DNA of 64,000 bases from Sanguibacter suarezii NBRC 16159 (GCF_001552735.1 NZ_BCRT01000013.1:186001-250000); one strand, 5' to 3'; counted from the stretch's first letter, positions 45,456 to 53,898 are shown. Program-made: numbers and translations. Notes: generated by a model from the letters alone, not told the origin.

Positions 45456-46022
45456 ATGCCCCTCCCCCTGCAGACCGACCGGCTCTCGCTGCGCGGCTTC
45501 GCCGCCGCGGACGGTCCTGCCCTCTTCGGATATCTCTCCCAGCCGCAAGCGGTCGAGTTCGAGCCCTACGACGTGTGCACCCTCGAGGAGGCCATGACGC
45601 TCGCGGCGGACCGCGCGCAGGACCCTGCCTTCGTCGCGGTCCACCTGCGCGACGACGACCGGCTGGTGGGGAACCTCTATCTCGCCCCGCACGCGCACCC
45701 CGACTGGGCGACCTGGGAGATGGGCTACGTCTTCGACCCGCGAGAGTGGGGCCGCGGATATGCGACCGAGGCCTGCCAGGCCCTGATCGACCTGCTGTTC
45801 ACCGAGCGCTCGGCGCACCGGGTGGTCGCTCGCTGCAACCCGGAGAACCCGCGGTCCTGGGCTCTCCTCGAGCGGCTCGGACTGCGTCGGGAGGCGCACC
45901 TGCTCGCAGCAGCCAGCTTCGCGATGGACGCTGACGGGCAGCGCGTCTGGCACGACACCTACCAGTACGCCCAGCTGGACCACGAGTGGCGGGCAGACCG
46001 CGCGTCTCGCGGCCTGGGATAG
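45456..46022 (+). CDS. GNAT-family N-acetyltransferase (RimJ/RimL type)
   Basis: 188 residues: LQTDRLSLRGFAAADGPALFGYLSQPQAVEFEPYDV at the N-terminus, acetyl-CoA loop VFDPREWGRGYATEACQALIDLLF, and RCNPENPRSWALLERLGLRREAH, the pattern of protein- or small-molecule acetyltransferases related to RimJ. ATG at 45456 is preferred over the TTG at 45420, because TTGACG at 45420-45425 with AAGACT 17 bases later forms a promoter ending seven bases before that ATG. Substrate unknown. Confidence 0.85.
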   Translation: MPLPLQTDRLSLRGFAAADGPALFGYLSQPQAVEFEPYDVCTLEEAMTLAADRAQDPAFVAVHLRDDDRLVGNLYLAPHAHPDWATWEMGYVFDPREWGRGYATEACQALIDLLFTERSAHRVVARCNPENPRSWALLERLGLRREAHLLAAASFAMDADGQRVWHDTYQYAQLDHEWRADRASRGLG

Positions 46023-46096
46023 CCGGCGCCGGCGGGACGCTGGGTCTCGACGCGGACGTGCTCGCTCCGACGACGAGATGCTCGACCCCGACGCGA

Positions 46097-47095
46097 TCAG
46101 TCCTCCGCGTCGAGCAGGCGTGACGCACGCGGGGAGTGCACGACGACGACCGGGTGGCGGGCGTGGTGCAAGATCGCCTGGCTCACCGAGCCGAGCAGCG
46201 CGCCCCGGACCTCCCCCCTGCCGCGGGAGCCCACGACCGTCATCGATGCGTCCTTGCCGGCCTCCACGAGCACCTTGGCCGCCCGGCCCTGCACCACCCG
46301 CTCCTCGACGTCGACGCCGCTGTCCTGGGGCAGGCGCAGCCGGGCGACGGTCTCGGTGAGGCGTTCCTCGGCTGCGGCGCGGGCGGCGTTCTCGATGTCG
46401 GTGTAGAAGATCGAGTTCTCCTTCCACCGGTCGATGAGCGGGACCTCGTAGACCGCGAGCGCGAGGACGCCCGCGTTGCGGCGGCGGGCCTCGTCGACGG
46501 CGAACCGGACGGCGACGTCGCTGTGCGCCGAGCCGTCCACCCCCACCACCACCCGGCCCTGACCGTGGTGCGTCCCGGCCATGACCTCGGTCCATGAGGG
46601 GTCGTGGTCCCCCTGAGAACTCTGAGAACTCTGCGATCTCGTGCGCTCGTCGTGACGCTCTGCGTCGTGCTGGCGGGGCACCACGACGACGGGGGCGGAG
46701 CACCGCGCCGCCACCCGCGCGCTCGTCGACCCGAAGAAGATCGCGCCGAAGGCCCCCAACCCTCGGGCACCGAGCACCACGAGGTCAGCGCTGGCCCCCG
46801 CGCTGATGAGCGCCTCCGCAGGCTGGCCGTAGTCGATAGAGGTGGTCAGGCTCACCCCGGGCTCGCGGGCGAAGGCTGCACCGCGGGCTGCGGCGAGCAC
46901 GGCGTCGGCGTACCCGCGCAGCGTGCTCATGGGCTCGGCGTAGGTGACCGGGTCCGTGAAAGGCGGGCTGGCCACGGGCAGGTGCATGACGTAGCGGATG
47001 TCGAGGGTGACGCCGCGCAACGCCGCCTCGCTCGTCCCCCAGGCGAGCGCCCGAGCGCTCTCGGCTGATCCATCAACTCCGACGACCACCACCAT
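46097..47095 (-). CDS. Tandem universal stress protein (two Usp domains)
   Basis: Two UspA folds: residues 1-145 (VVVVGVDGSAESARALAWG ... VVLGARGLGAFGAIFFGSTSARVAARCSAPVVVV) and about 180-325 (RVVVGVDGSAHSDVAVRFAVDEARRR ... TVVGSRGRGEVRGALLGSVSQAILHHARHPVVVV). Both keep the G-2X-G-9X-G(S/T) ATP-binding pattern. The linker is Ser/Gln/His-rich. Length 332 and layout match the dormancy- and hypoxia-linked Usp of actinobacteria. ATG at 47095 with GAGG upstream. No DosR-type box was noticed. Confidence 0.9.
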   Translation of the reverse strand: MVVVVGVDGSAESARALAWGTSEAALRGVTLDIRYVMHLPVASPPFTDPVTYAEPMSTLRGYADAVLAAARGAAFAREPGVSLTTSIDYGQPAEALISAGASADLVVLGARGLGAFGAIFFGSTSARVAARCSAPVVVVPRQHDAERHDERTRSQSSQSSQGDHDPSWTEVMAGTHHGQGRVVVGVDGSAHSDVAVRFAVDEARRRNAGVLALAVYEVPLIDRWKENSIFYTDIENAARAAAEERLTETVARLRLPQDSGVDVEERVVQGRAAKVLVEAGKDASMTVVGSRGRGEVRGALLGSVSQAILHHARHPVVVVHSPRASRLLDAED

Positions 47096-47266
47096 CGCGA
47101 TCACCTCACCGGTCCCAGCCGAACCTCGTAGGCTCAGCGCCCGTCGTCCGCGGCGGACCCCGCGGTACGTCGTCGTCTGTCCTCTCCATTCTGCGCGCAG
47201 GGACGCGACTGCGCCGAGGCACCGGCGGCCGCGAGCGCGGCTGGGTGCCCAGCCCATACTGGGACG

Positions 47267-48404
47267 ATGGCGGCGGCGATCACCCGCACCGAGCTGGCTC
47301 GGCTGCGCCTGCGGTCCCACGGGCTCACCCGAGCCGGGGCCGGGCACCCGCCGGGGACCCCCCGGCGGCGCCGTCGGCAGGATGTTCGCGCTGCAGGGAC
47401 AGGACCTGCCCGGGGTGCTGTGGTCGATCGGTCAACGCGCGCCCGGAACAGACCTCGCCCAGGTACGGCGCGCCTTCGATGAGGGCCAGCTGGTGCGGAG
47501 CTGGCCGCTGCGCGGGACCCTGCACGTGCTGGCCGCCGAGGACCTGGGGTGGGTGCTCGCCCTGACCGGTCAGCGGTCTCTCGCCTCGGCAGCGGGACGA
47601 GAGCGCCAGCTCGGTCTGGACGCCGCGCAGATCGACGTCGCCCGCCAGGTGGCAGCCGGTGAGCTGGCCGGTGGCGAACGTGCCACGCGCGCCAAGCTCT
47701 TCGCCGCCTTCGACCGCGCCGGGGTCTCACCCGAGGGCCAGCGCGGGGTGCATCTGCTGTGGCACCTGGCCGTGGAGGGACTCCTCGTGCTCGGACCGTT
47801 CCAGGGCGGCGAGCAGTGCGTCGTCCTGACGCAGGAATGGATCGGGCCCGGCCGCGAGCGCAGCGTCGCCGACGCGGCGCGCGAGCTCACCGCGCGCTAC
47901 CTCACCGGCCGTGGCCCGGCGACCGTGACCGACCTCAGCTGGTGGGCGAAGCTCCCGGTCACCGTGGCCCGCAGGGCGCTGGAGGACCTCCATGACGACC
48001 TCACCGAGCTGACCTGCGACGGGACGACGACGTGGGCGCTGACAGCGGTCCTGGACGCGGTCGCCTCGCAGTCACCGCGCCCGGTGCTCATGCTCCCCGG
48101 CTTCGACGAGCTGCTGCTCGGCTACTCCGACAGGAGCGTGGCGCTGTCCTCGCGGCACGCTCCGCTGACCGTGCCGGGCGGCAACGGGATCTTCAAACCG
48201 ACGATCGTCGTCGACGGCCGGGTGGTGGGCCTGTGGTCACGCCGGGCCTCCGCCCACCGCGTGACGGTCACGTTCACCCCCTTCGACAGGCCTCTCGCCC
48301 CGCGGACGGTCACGGCCCTGACGTCAGCGGCCGCCGACTACGGGCAGTTCCACGGGCTGCAGGCGCAGGTGGTCATGGCGGACCCCAGCCCGGGCCAGCC
48401 GTGA
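47267..48404 (+). pseudogene. AlkZ/HTH_42-family winged-helix protein, frameshifted near its start
   Basis: The family includes AlkZ, a glycosylase that unhooks DNA interstrand crosslinks. The N-terminus ITRTELARLRLRSHGLTRAGAGHPPGTP is read in one frame from the ATG at 47267. The rest (GGAVGRMFALQGQDLPGVLWSIGQRAPGTDLAQVRRAFDEGQLVRSWPLRGTLHVLAAEDL onward, with QVQQ-type FDELLLGYSDRS) is read in the next frame. The C6 run at 47358-47363 has one base too many; with five C the frames join and give 378 residues, the normal length. CATACT six bases before 47267 supports that start. Either a real frameshift or a sequencing error; a shorter start at ATG 47382 would lose about 38 residues. Confidence 0.75.
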
Positions 48405-48455
48405 GGAGCAGCGGAGCGCGCAGCTGGGACCTCGTCGGCCTCGTCGACCTCGTCG

Positions 48456-49454
48456 TCAGCGGTTCGCCTCGGGCCGGCCGGTCACCGGCACGGCGGCTGG
48501 CACGACACGTGGCACGGCGCCCTCCGCGCCACCTGACACGGCGTCTGACACGGCACCCGGCACCGGATCCGCGGTCGCCACACCCCCGATGTTCGCCACC
48601 GACCGCGCGCCGGTGCGCACCTGCCCCACGACGATGCCGAGGAGCACGAGCACCAGGCCCGCGACCTGGCCCCGTCCCAGCGTCTCGTGCGCGATGACGA
48701 CCCCGAGGAGCACGCCCGTCACCGGGTTGAGCAGCCCGACGAGCCCCACCGATCCGGCTGGCAGGTGCTTGAGCCCGGCGAACCAGGCCGCGTAGGCGAC
48801 TGCGGTGGCGACCACGCTCACGTAGGCGAAGCCGGCCAGCGTGGAGGCAGTCATCGGCGGCGGAGCGCCCTCGACGAGCACGGCGAAGGGCAGCACCGTC
48901 AGGCCGCCGGCCAGCAGCTGCCAGGAGGTCGCGGACAGCACGTGGGTACCGCTCCCCCACCGCCGAGTGAGCACGAAGCCGACGGAGGAGATGATCATCG
49001 CGGCGACCGAGGCGAGCACGCCGCGCACGTTGACCTCACCCCCTCCGCCCGAGAGCATGAGCACGACGCCGGCGACGCCGGCCCCGGCGCCCAGCAGCGC
49101 CATGGCGCGGGGCCGTTCGGCGAGCAGCAGCCAGCCGAAGAGCATCATGACGACCGAGGAGGTTGCCATGATCGTCGCGGCCACGCTCGTGGGGAGGAGC
49201 TGGCCCGCGACGTAGACGAGGGCGAAGAAGGCTCCCATGTTCAGGGTGCCCAGCACCAAGGAACGCCACCACCACTCCCCGCGCGGCAGCTCACGTCGCA
49301 GCGCGAGCAGCAGCAGACCCGCCGGCAGAGCGCGCAGCACGGCGCCGTACAGGGGGTACTCCACCGGCAGCGCATGCCGCGTCACGTAGTACGTCGCACC
49401 CCACGTGACCGGGGCGATCGCCGTGACGGCCAACCATCTCCATCTACCTTCCAT
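48456..49454 (-). CDS. EamA-family (DMT) transporter
   Basis: Ten-helix drug/metabolite transporter: two EamA repeats (WLAVTAIAPVTWGATYYVTRHALPVEYPLYGAVLRALPAGLLLL and GVLASVAAMIISSVGFVLTRRWGSGTHVLSATSWQLLAGGLTVLP), ending in LLNPVTGVLLGVVIAHETLGRGQVAGLVLVLLGIVVGQ. The last 45 residues are a Val/Pro/Ala-rich tail. ATG at 49454 lies seven bases after TATAGT inside the palindrome shared with the divergent MarR gene, so it is probably leaderless and controlled by that MarR protein. Substrate unknown. Confidence 0.9.
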   Translation of the reverse strand: MEGRWRWLAVTAIAPVTWGATYYVTRHALPVEYPLYGAVLRALPAGLLLLALRRELPRGEWWWRSLVLGTLNMGAFFALVYVAGQLLPTSVAATIMATSSVVMMLFGWLLLAERPRAMALLGAGAGVAGVVLMLSGGGGEVNVRGVLASVAAMIISSVGFVLTRRWGSGTHVLSATSWQLLAGGLTVLPFAVLVEGAPPPMTASTLAGFAYVSVVATAVAYAAWFAGLKHLPAGSVGLVGLLNPVTGVLLGVVIAHETLGRGQVAGLVLVLLGIVVGQVRTGARSVANIGGVATADPVPGAVSDAVSGGAEGAVPRVVPAAVPVTGRPEANR

Positions 49455-49493
49455 GGAAGCAACTATATCTTCCCGGGAAGATATAGTTGTCTC
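49448..49493. promoter_or_regulatory. Palindromic double promoter/operator between EamA and MarR genes
   Basis: A perfect 28-base palindrome (49461-49488), AACTATATCTTCCC followed by its reverse complement, holds TATAGT on each strand. The plus copy (49482-49487) lies six bases before the marR ATG; the minus copy (49467-49462) lies seven before the EamA ATG. Inside is CTTCC-CG-GGAAG, and CTTCC-AT-GGAAG (49448-49459) lies 21 bases away centre to centre, covering the EamA start codon. One MarR dimer per site would shut both genes. Confidence 0.85.
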
Positions 49494-49994
49494 ATGTCCG
49501 ATGCTCCTGACCGCGTAGCCCGCATCCAGGCCGAATGGGCCCGCGAGCGCCCCGACCTCGACGTCTCCCCCCAGGGGGTGATCGGCCGCCTGCACCGGCT
49601 CGCCGCCCGCCTGACCGAGGAGCTCGTGCCGGTCTATACCGCCCACGGGCTGACCGAGGGCGAGTTCGACGTCCTCGCCGCCCTGCGCCGCGCCGGCGCA
49701 CCCTTCGAACGAGCACCGGGCGAGCTGGCCCGGTTCACGATGGTCACCACGGGCGCGATGACCAAACGGGTGGACCGCCTGGAAGAGGCGGGGCTCGTGG
49801 CTCGCCGGGCCAGCGAGGTCGACGGCCGCGGCAAGGTCGTCGCACTGACCCCAGCAGGTCAGCAGCTCATCGACGCGGCGTTCACCGAGCACATCGCGAA
49901 CGAGCACCGCCTCCTCGCCGGCCTGGACCCCGCAGACCGGGACGCTCTCGAGCTGATCATCACCGACTGGCTCGCCCGCCTCGACCAGCCCTAG
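49494..49994 (+). CDS. MarR-family transcriptional regulator
   Basis: 166 residues: helix bundle and winged helix with LTEGEFDVLAALRRAGAPFERAPGELARFTMVTTGAMTKRVDRLEEAGLVARRASEVDGRGKVVALTPAGQQLIDAAF. The recognition helix is TTGAMTKRVDRLEEAG and the wing is VDGRGKVVALT. ATG at 49494 is six bases from a -10 within the palindrome, so the mRNA is leaderless and autoregulation is likely. Divergent from the EamA exporter, the standard layout for a drug-responsive regulator and its pump. The stop is three bases from the stop of the next, convergent gene. Confidence 0.9.
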   Translation: MSDAPDRVARIQAEWARERPDLDVSPQGVIGRLHRLAARLTEELVPVYTAHGLTEGEFDVLAALRRAGAPFERAPGELARFTMVTTGAMTKRVDRLEEAGLVARRASEVDGRGKVVALTPAGQQLIDAAFTEHIANEHRLLAGLDPADRDALELIITDWLARLDQP

Positions 49995-49997
49995 CCG

Positions 49998-51068
49998 TCA
50001 GGAGACCTTGACCGCCCCGACGATGCGCATCGTCGTGCTGTTGAAGTAGCAGGTCTGCAGGTAGACGTCTCCGGCCAGTCCGGCCACGGCCGACGTCGTG
50101 GCACCCTGGGACACGTCCCGGGAGTCGACGACCTCGTACCGGCCCTCCACACCGCCGCCGGTGATCGCCACGACGTCTCCGGCGCGCAGGTCGAGGATCG
50201 GCGCTCCCCCGCAGTTGTTGTGGATGGTCAGGTAGGGCACGGAGAAGTAGGGGTTGCCGTCGTCGCCACGGAAGGACGTCAGGCCGCCGGCACACAGGTC
50301 GATGGTGGCCTGGCTCCCGGTGTTGGCGACATAGGTGGTCCAGACCGGTCGCGGGGTGGCAGGCTCGGCTGGACGCCCCGGCGCAGGCGATCCGGCGGCC
50401 GGTGCCGCAGACTCCGACGCCGGGGCGGGCTGCGCCGGTGGAGTGGGCGTCACCGGTGGGACGGGGCGCTGCCAGCCGTCGTCGACCGCTCCGAGGAGCT
50501 GGACGAGGGTGTCGGCGGTGGCCGCACCGGTCACCGGGTGACCTGCCTCCGCCTGGAACTTCTCGATCGCCGACGCAGTACGGGGACCTGCCACACCGTC
50601 GACGACTCCGACACCCTGGTAGCCGAGACTGCGCAGCGTCTGCTGAACCTGGGTGACAGTCTGCGCGATCTGCGCAGCCTCCGCCGCCTGAGCTGCGCGC
50701 ACCGCCTCGGCCGCCTGCTGGGCCTCGGCCGCGCGAATCTCGCCTGCGCGCGCCTCGTCAGCGAGGCGTGTGGCCTCGGCGACCCGGTCGGACATGTCGC
50801 CGGCTGGCTGGTCGCCGGCTGGCTGGTCACCGCGCCGGACCGGTGCGGTCGCGGGTCCACCACCGGCCGGCGAGGGGCCATGCTGGGCGACACCCGGCTG
50901 CGTGGCGTCCGGCTGCGTGGCGTCCGCCTGGACGAGGTGCGCCGGCGCGGTCTGCGCGGCGCTCGCCGGGACGGTGCCCGTGGCCACGACCACGCTCACA
51001 GCCATGAGGACGCAGAAGAGTCGATCGCGCAGAGCACCAGGGGGCCTGCGCACGCGTCGGTCGTCCAT
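49998..51068 (-). CDS. Secreted peptidoglycan-binding protein with sortase-like C-terminal domain
   Basis: 356 residues. Signal peptide about 15-38 (RLFCVLMAVSVVVATGTVPASAAQT). A Pro/Gln-rich region and an Ala/Glu helix (about 94-145) follow. The peptidoglycan-binding type 1 domain is at about 136-195 (TLRSLGYQGVGVVDGVAGPRTASAIEKFQAEAGHPVTG), then a Pro/Ala linker. The last 100 residues read like a sortase fold: YLTIHNNCGGAPILDLRAGDVVAITG (His283), YEVVDSRDV, DVYLQTC (Cys340) and Arg348, in the order His, Cys, Arg with TC after a beta strand. No LPXTG substrate is visible nearby. GGAGG lies seven bases before the ATG. It lies downstream of the export cassette on the same strand. Confidence 0.78.
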   Translation of the reverse strand: MDDRRVRRPPGALRDRLFCVLMAVSVVVATGTVPASAAQTAPAHLVQADATQPDATQPGVAQHGPSPAGGGPATAPVRRGDQPAGDQPAGDMSDRVAEATRLADEARAGEIRAAEAQQAAEAVRAAQAAEAAQIAQTVTQVQQTLRSLGYQGVGVVDGVAGPRTASAIEKFQAEAGHPVTGAATADTLVQLLGAVDDGWQRPVPPVTPTPPAQPAPASESAAPAAGSPAPGRPAEPATPRPVWTTYVANTGSQATIDLCAGGLTSFRGDDGNPYFSVPYLTIHNNCGGAPILDLRAGDVVAITGGGVEGRYEVVDSRDVSQGATTSAVAGLAGDVYLQTCYFNSTTMRIVGAVKVS

Positions 51069-51272
51069 CTGCTGACCTCCTGCACCGAGGGCGGGCGCAC
51101 CGGCCCTGACGGAACCGACGTCTCGTCCGTCAAGTCTCAAGCGTGTCGGTGGATGCAGCCATCGGGGGGATATCCGCCCAGACCACGGCCTCCTGCAGGA
51201 GCCGCGCCCCGTCGTCGGGCAGCGCCAGGTCAGCGCCGGCCAGTGCCAGGTCAACACCAGGCCAGCGCCGGG

Positions 51273-51728
51273 TCAGGCGCTGTGGCCGTCAAGCAGGGCA
51301 CCGATCTCAGGCGCGATGGACAGAACGGTCGTGGCGACGGCATCCGCTCGGGGACGGTCGGCGTCCGGGATGCTCACCTGATGGTTCGCCTCCCCCATCA
51401 CCGCGGTCACCTCGAAGACCTGGGCACCGTCAGCCGCGACCAAGGCCAGGTGATAGTCGAGCCGGACGCATCCGGGCGGGACCTCGTCGAAGGTGATGGC
51501 GGCGACCACATACCCCTGGGCCTCTGCGGAGTAGAGCAGCGACGGCGTGAGATGGACCTGGGTGACCGAGCAGTCTGTCGACGCCGATAGCCACGTGTTC
51601 GCGGCGCCGAGCGCCGCAGGTGCGGATCTGGTGACCTGACTCACCGCGATCCCGGCCAGCATGACGACAGACGTTGTCATGAGCCCTCGGGCCACCTGGC
51701 GAACGCGGTCGCGAAATCCAGTCGTCAC
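51273..51728 (-). CDS. Membrane-anchored or secreted protein related to the small cassette subunits
   Basis: 151 residues: N-terminal helix LMTTSVVMLAGIAVSQV, then a beta-rich domain. It carries Cys, a GY, then Cys exactly 14 residues after that Tyr, then CVRLDYHLALVAADG, the same Cys-to-Gly spacing as CKDLKYKVTLTDASG in the protein at 53338-53748. It is thus a diverged copy of the same two-cysteine domain. It lacks the AAQL motif. Start GTG at 51728 has GAGG six bases upstream; an ATG at 51740 has none. It lies between the cassette and the sortase-like gene. Confidence 0.65.
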   Translation of the reverse strand: MTTGFRDRVRQVARGLMTTSVVMLAGIAVSQVTRSAPAALGAANTWLSASTDCSVTQVHLTPSLLYSAEAQGYVVAAITFDEVPPGCVRLDYHLALVAADGAQVFEVTAVMGEANHQVSIPDADRPRADAVATTVLSIAPEIGALLDGHSA

Positions 51729-51851
51729 GTCGCACCTCATGTGCTGATGTGCCGGGCGTCGTGCCCAGCGCCGGGCACTGCCGCCCTGTGCGACCCATCG
51801 GTCAGTCAGCGGCGATCATGAGGTTTGCGCGACGGTCGGTTCCGGGACGCG

Positions 51852-52700
51852 TCAGGAACAGTTGAAGATCTCCCCGGCGGTCGGCGTGGAGACCGTCTTG
51901 CCCTGCAGCCACACCCCCGCCTCGTGCCCGCCGCCCACCCGGTCGGTGTTCGCTCCTTGAAGACCCCGCAGCACGAGCATCGGCATCGACGAGCAGGTCC
52001 ACCCGGGGGCCAGTCGGACGTTCGCTCCCACTGCGGACAGGACGTACACCTTGAACATGGGGTCTGCGAGGTTGATCGTGACCTCCCACTCGACGTCCGT
52101 TGCCGCGGACGGACTCGTGACGTTGAAGACGATGTTGTTCATGTCTATCGGGGGGACGCTCCATGCACCGATCGCGAACTTCGTCGCTGCGCACGTCTTG
52201 GTGCCCGTGGGGTCGTTGAGGACGGCGCAGCTCACCGCCGGGACCGTCGCCGGAGGTGTGTACTTCCAGCCGGCCGGAACACCCCAGGACCCGATCGTCA
52301 CAGCTGCCCCGTTCACGGCCAACGGAGCGTAGGGCGCCTTAACGGTGACCGATTGGCTGGTGCCCGAACCCAGCGGCGCCGACGCCGTCGTGATCTCCAC
52401 TCCACTCTTGTCGAACAGGGTCAGTTCGAGGACACGCCCTTCACAGTCGGCTTGGAGCCCGCTGACGGTCACCGTGGTCGCCTGCGCCCCGGGGATCACC
52501 CCGTTCGTCACCGAGACCTGCGCGGTGCAGCGATCCGCGACCGTGGTGACCGTCGTGATCTTCGCGCCGGAGATCGGCAGCTGGGCCGCTTGGGCGGGGT
52601 ACAGCGCAAGGTTGAGCAGCATGGCGAGCAGGAGAAGCGACGCGAGCAGCAGAGCCCATCGACGGTTCGAACCCGGTCCAGCGAGGGAGACGCGCCTCAC
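51852..52700 (-). CDS. Exported six-cysteine surface protein, cassette A large subunit
   Basis: 282 residues, no family recognised. Basic N-terminus and membrane helix (WALLLASLLLLAMLLNLALYPAQA) end in AAQL (38-41), the motif shared with the other substrates. A first domain (about 42-115) repeats the two-cysteine fold of the small subunit (C58, C86, CEGRVLELTLFDKSG). Second part: WGVPAGWKYTPP, CAVLNDPTGTKTC (C158, C170), DVEWEVTINLADPMFKV, LAPGWTCSSMP (C236) and a final FNCS (C281). Six Cys suggest three disulfides outside the cell. GTGA overlap with the peptidase gene upstream. Paralogue of 57011-57865; no LPXTG motif. Confidence 0.8.
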   Translation of the reverse strand: MRRVSLAGPGSNRRWALLLASLLLLAMLLNLALYPAQAAQLPISGAKITTVTTVADRCTAQVSVTNGVIPGAQATTVTVSGLQADCEGRVLELTLFDKSGVEITTASAPLGSGTSQSVTVKAPYAPLAVNGAAVTIGSWGVPAGWKYTPPATVPAVSCAVLNDPTGTKTCAATKFAIGAWSVPPIDMNNIVFNVTSPSAATDVEWEVTINLADPMFKVYVLSAVGANVRLAPGWTCSSMPMLVLRGLQGANTDRVGGGHEAGVWLQGKTVSTPTAGEIFNCS

Positions 52701-53329
52701 ACAACCGCCCTCACATGCCCGGCGTCGGCCGGACGCTCGGCCGCGGGACCCGGTGCGTGATCGGGCTCAGTACCTGGCACGTCCGGCGCCGCGTCGGCAG
52801 TCGCGAGCTCGCCCGTCGGCTCGTCGTCCTCCGGTCGCGGCCACAGGTAGATCGCGGTCGCGATGAGCAGCAACGACCCCCAGATGTAGGGGTTGGCGAT
52901 CACGTAGACCGCGCTGCCCAGGCGGGAGACGTGCGCCTGGGCGATCCCGACCACGTCCGCGTCGGTGGTGTTCCAAGGGTCGACGAAACTGTTGTTGTCT
53001 CCCTGGATCACCCAGCCCGCAACCCCGTCCCCACCGATGATCCGGTGGATCACCCGGGCACCGTCGGTGTCCGGGGGCGTGTAGACCACGACATCGCCGA
53101 CGGCCGGTTCCCCGCACCGTGACCAGACGAGGTCACCCGTGTAGTAGGTGGGCTCCATCGAGTGGCCCGAGACGATCGTCAGGGTGCTGCACCCGCCGAG
53201 CGAGGTCGGCCAGAAGAAGTACAGCAGCGTGGTGAGGAAGGCCCCCAGGACCAGGCTCGCGCCCCACGACCGAAGTCGGCGTGCACGAGGCACGCCGACT
53301 GTCGGCTGCTGGAGCGCGTGTCCGGTCAC
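52697..53329 (-). CDS. Signal peptidase I, SipW/ER type, cassette A
   Basis: Membrane protease that removes signal peptides. Membrane helix about 24-40, then catalytic Ser57 in SGHSMEPTYYTGDLVW, His95 in VIHRIIGGDG in place of the Lys of ordinary bacterial LepB, and Asp111 in QGDNNSFVDPW: the Ser-His-Asp set of ER, archaeal and SipW enzymes. A second helix (PYIWGSLLLIATAIYLWP) is followed by an acidic tail. Start GTG at 53329 lies nine bases after the small-subunit stop; a poor ribosome site leaves the start uncertain. It presumably processes the AAQL proteins either side of it. Confidence 0.85.
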   Translation of the reverse strand: MTGHALQQPTVGVPRARRLRSWGASLVLGAFLTTLLYFFWPTSLGGCSTLTIVSGHSMEPTYYTGDLVWSRCGEPAVGDVVVYTPPDTDGARVIHRIIGGDGVAGWVIQGDNNSFVDPWNTTDADVVGIAQAHVSRLGSAVYVIANPYIWGSLLLIATAIYLWPRPEDDEPTGELATADAAPDVPGTEPDHAPGPAAERPADAGHVRAVV

Positions 53330-53337
53330 CAGTGCGG

Positions 53338-53748
53338 TCAGGAGTAGATGACGACCGCGACGTTGGAGACGGCCTTGGCCGAGACGCCGGTCAGCGGCAC
53401 CGATACGGACGTACCAGTCACGGTCCCAGTTGCCTCGGCGCCGAGCACCGTTCCGCTGGCGTCCGTCAGGGTCACCTTGTACTTGAGATCCTTGCAAGCG
53501 GTGTTGATCGAGCCCAGCGTCAGGTTGGACGTCTCGTACTCCGCGCCGGCGCCGGCAGTGAAGGCGTTCTCGAATGCCAAGGTGATCGGGGTTCCGGTCG
53601 GCTGGCAGCTGGCGACCACGGTCGTGCCGGCGCCGAGGCTGCCGGTCCCGAGGTTGAGCTGGGCTGCCGAGGCGATGGACAGGCCCGCCACCCCGACGAA
53701 GGCGAGGGCGAGGGCGGCTGTCTTGCGACGCTTGGAAGAAGAACTCAT
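53338..53748 (-). CDS. SipW-type exported small protein, cassette A small subunit
   Basis: 136 residues. Signal peptide SKRRKTAALALAFVGVAGLSIASA ending at SAAQLNLG (28-34). Mature part about 107 residues, beta-rich, Gly/Thr/Ser/Val-rich with two Cys (C48, C85) and CKDLKYKVTLTDASG. It has no charge-rich region, membrane anchor or LPXTG. About 60% identical by eye to the cassette B copy. ATG at 53748 with GGAG eight bases upstream. The arrangement of signal peptide, dedicated peptidase and partner recalls TasA-SipW-TapA of Bacillus, but the sequence is not recognisably TasA. Confidence 0.82.
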   Translation of the reverse strand: MSSSSKRRKTAALALAFVGVAGLSIASAAQLNLGTGSLGAGTTVVASCQPTGTPITLAFENAFTAGAGAEYETSNLTLGSINTACKDLKYKVTLTDASGTVLGAEATGTVTGTSVSVPLTGVSAKAVSNVAVVIYS

Positions 53749-53765
53749 GATGTCACTCCACGTTG

Positions 53766-53850
53766 TGAGGGCGTTCCCATGAACGCACCCTCAAACTAGG
53801 GCCGCGCGCCCTGCACCATCAGCGCCGTCTGGGTTCTAGCACCTAGACGG
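53766..53850 (-). promoter_or_regulatory. Cassette A control region: leader hairpin, weak promoter, upstream dyad
   Basis: On the minus strand TAGTTT (53798-53793) is a -10, with only a poor -35 (TGATGG, 53821-53816). Just upstream of the -35 lies the dyad CCGTCT ... AGACGG (53825-53850), placed as an activator site. Downstream, GCGTTC/GAACGC with outer TGAGGG/CCCTCA arms (53766-53793) forms a hairpin in the leader. The layout fits activation by the neighbouring response regulator; that is inference. Confidence 0.45.
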
Positions 53851-53898
53851 AGCACCACGGCAGGCCTTTTTCACCCCCTGGTGACCTTCTTCTTGGCA

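Noticed and set aside
53869-53886. CACC/GGTG inverted repeat after a T run as a terminator for the kinase gene
   Set aside because: On the kinase strand the hairpin is followed by A rather than T and the stem is only four or five pairs.
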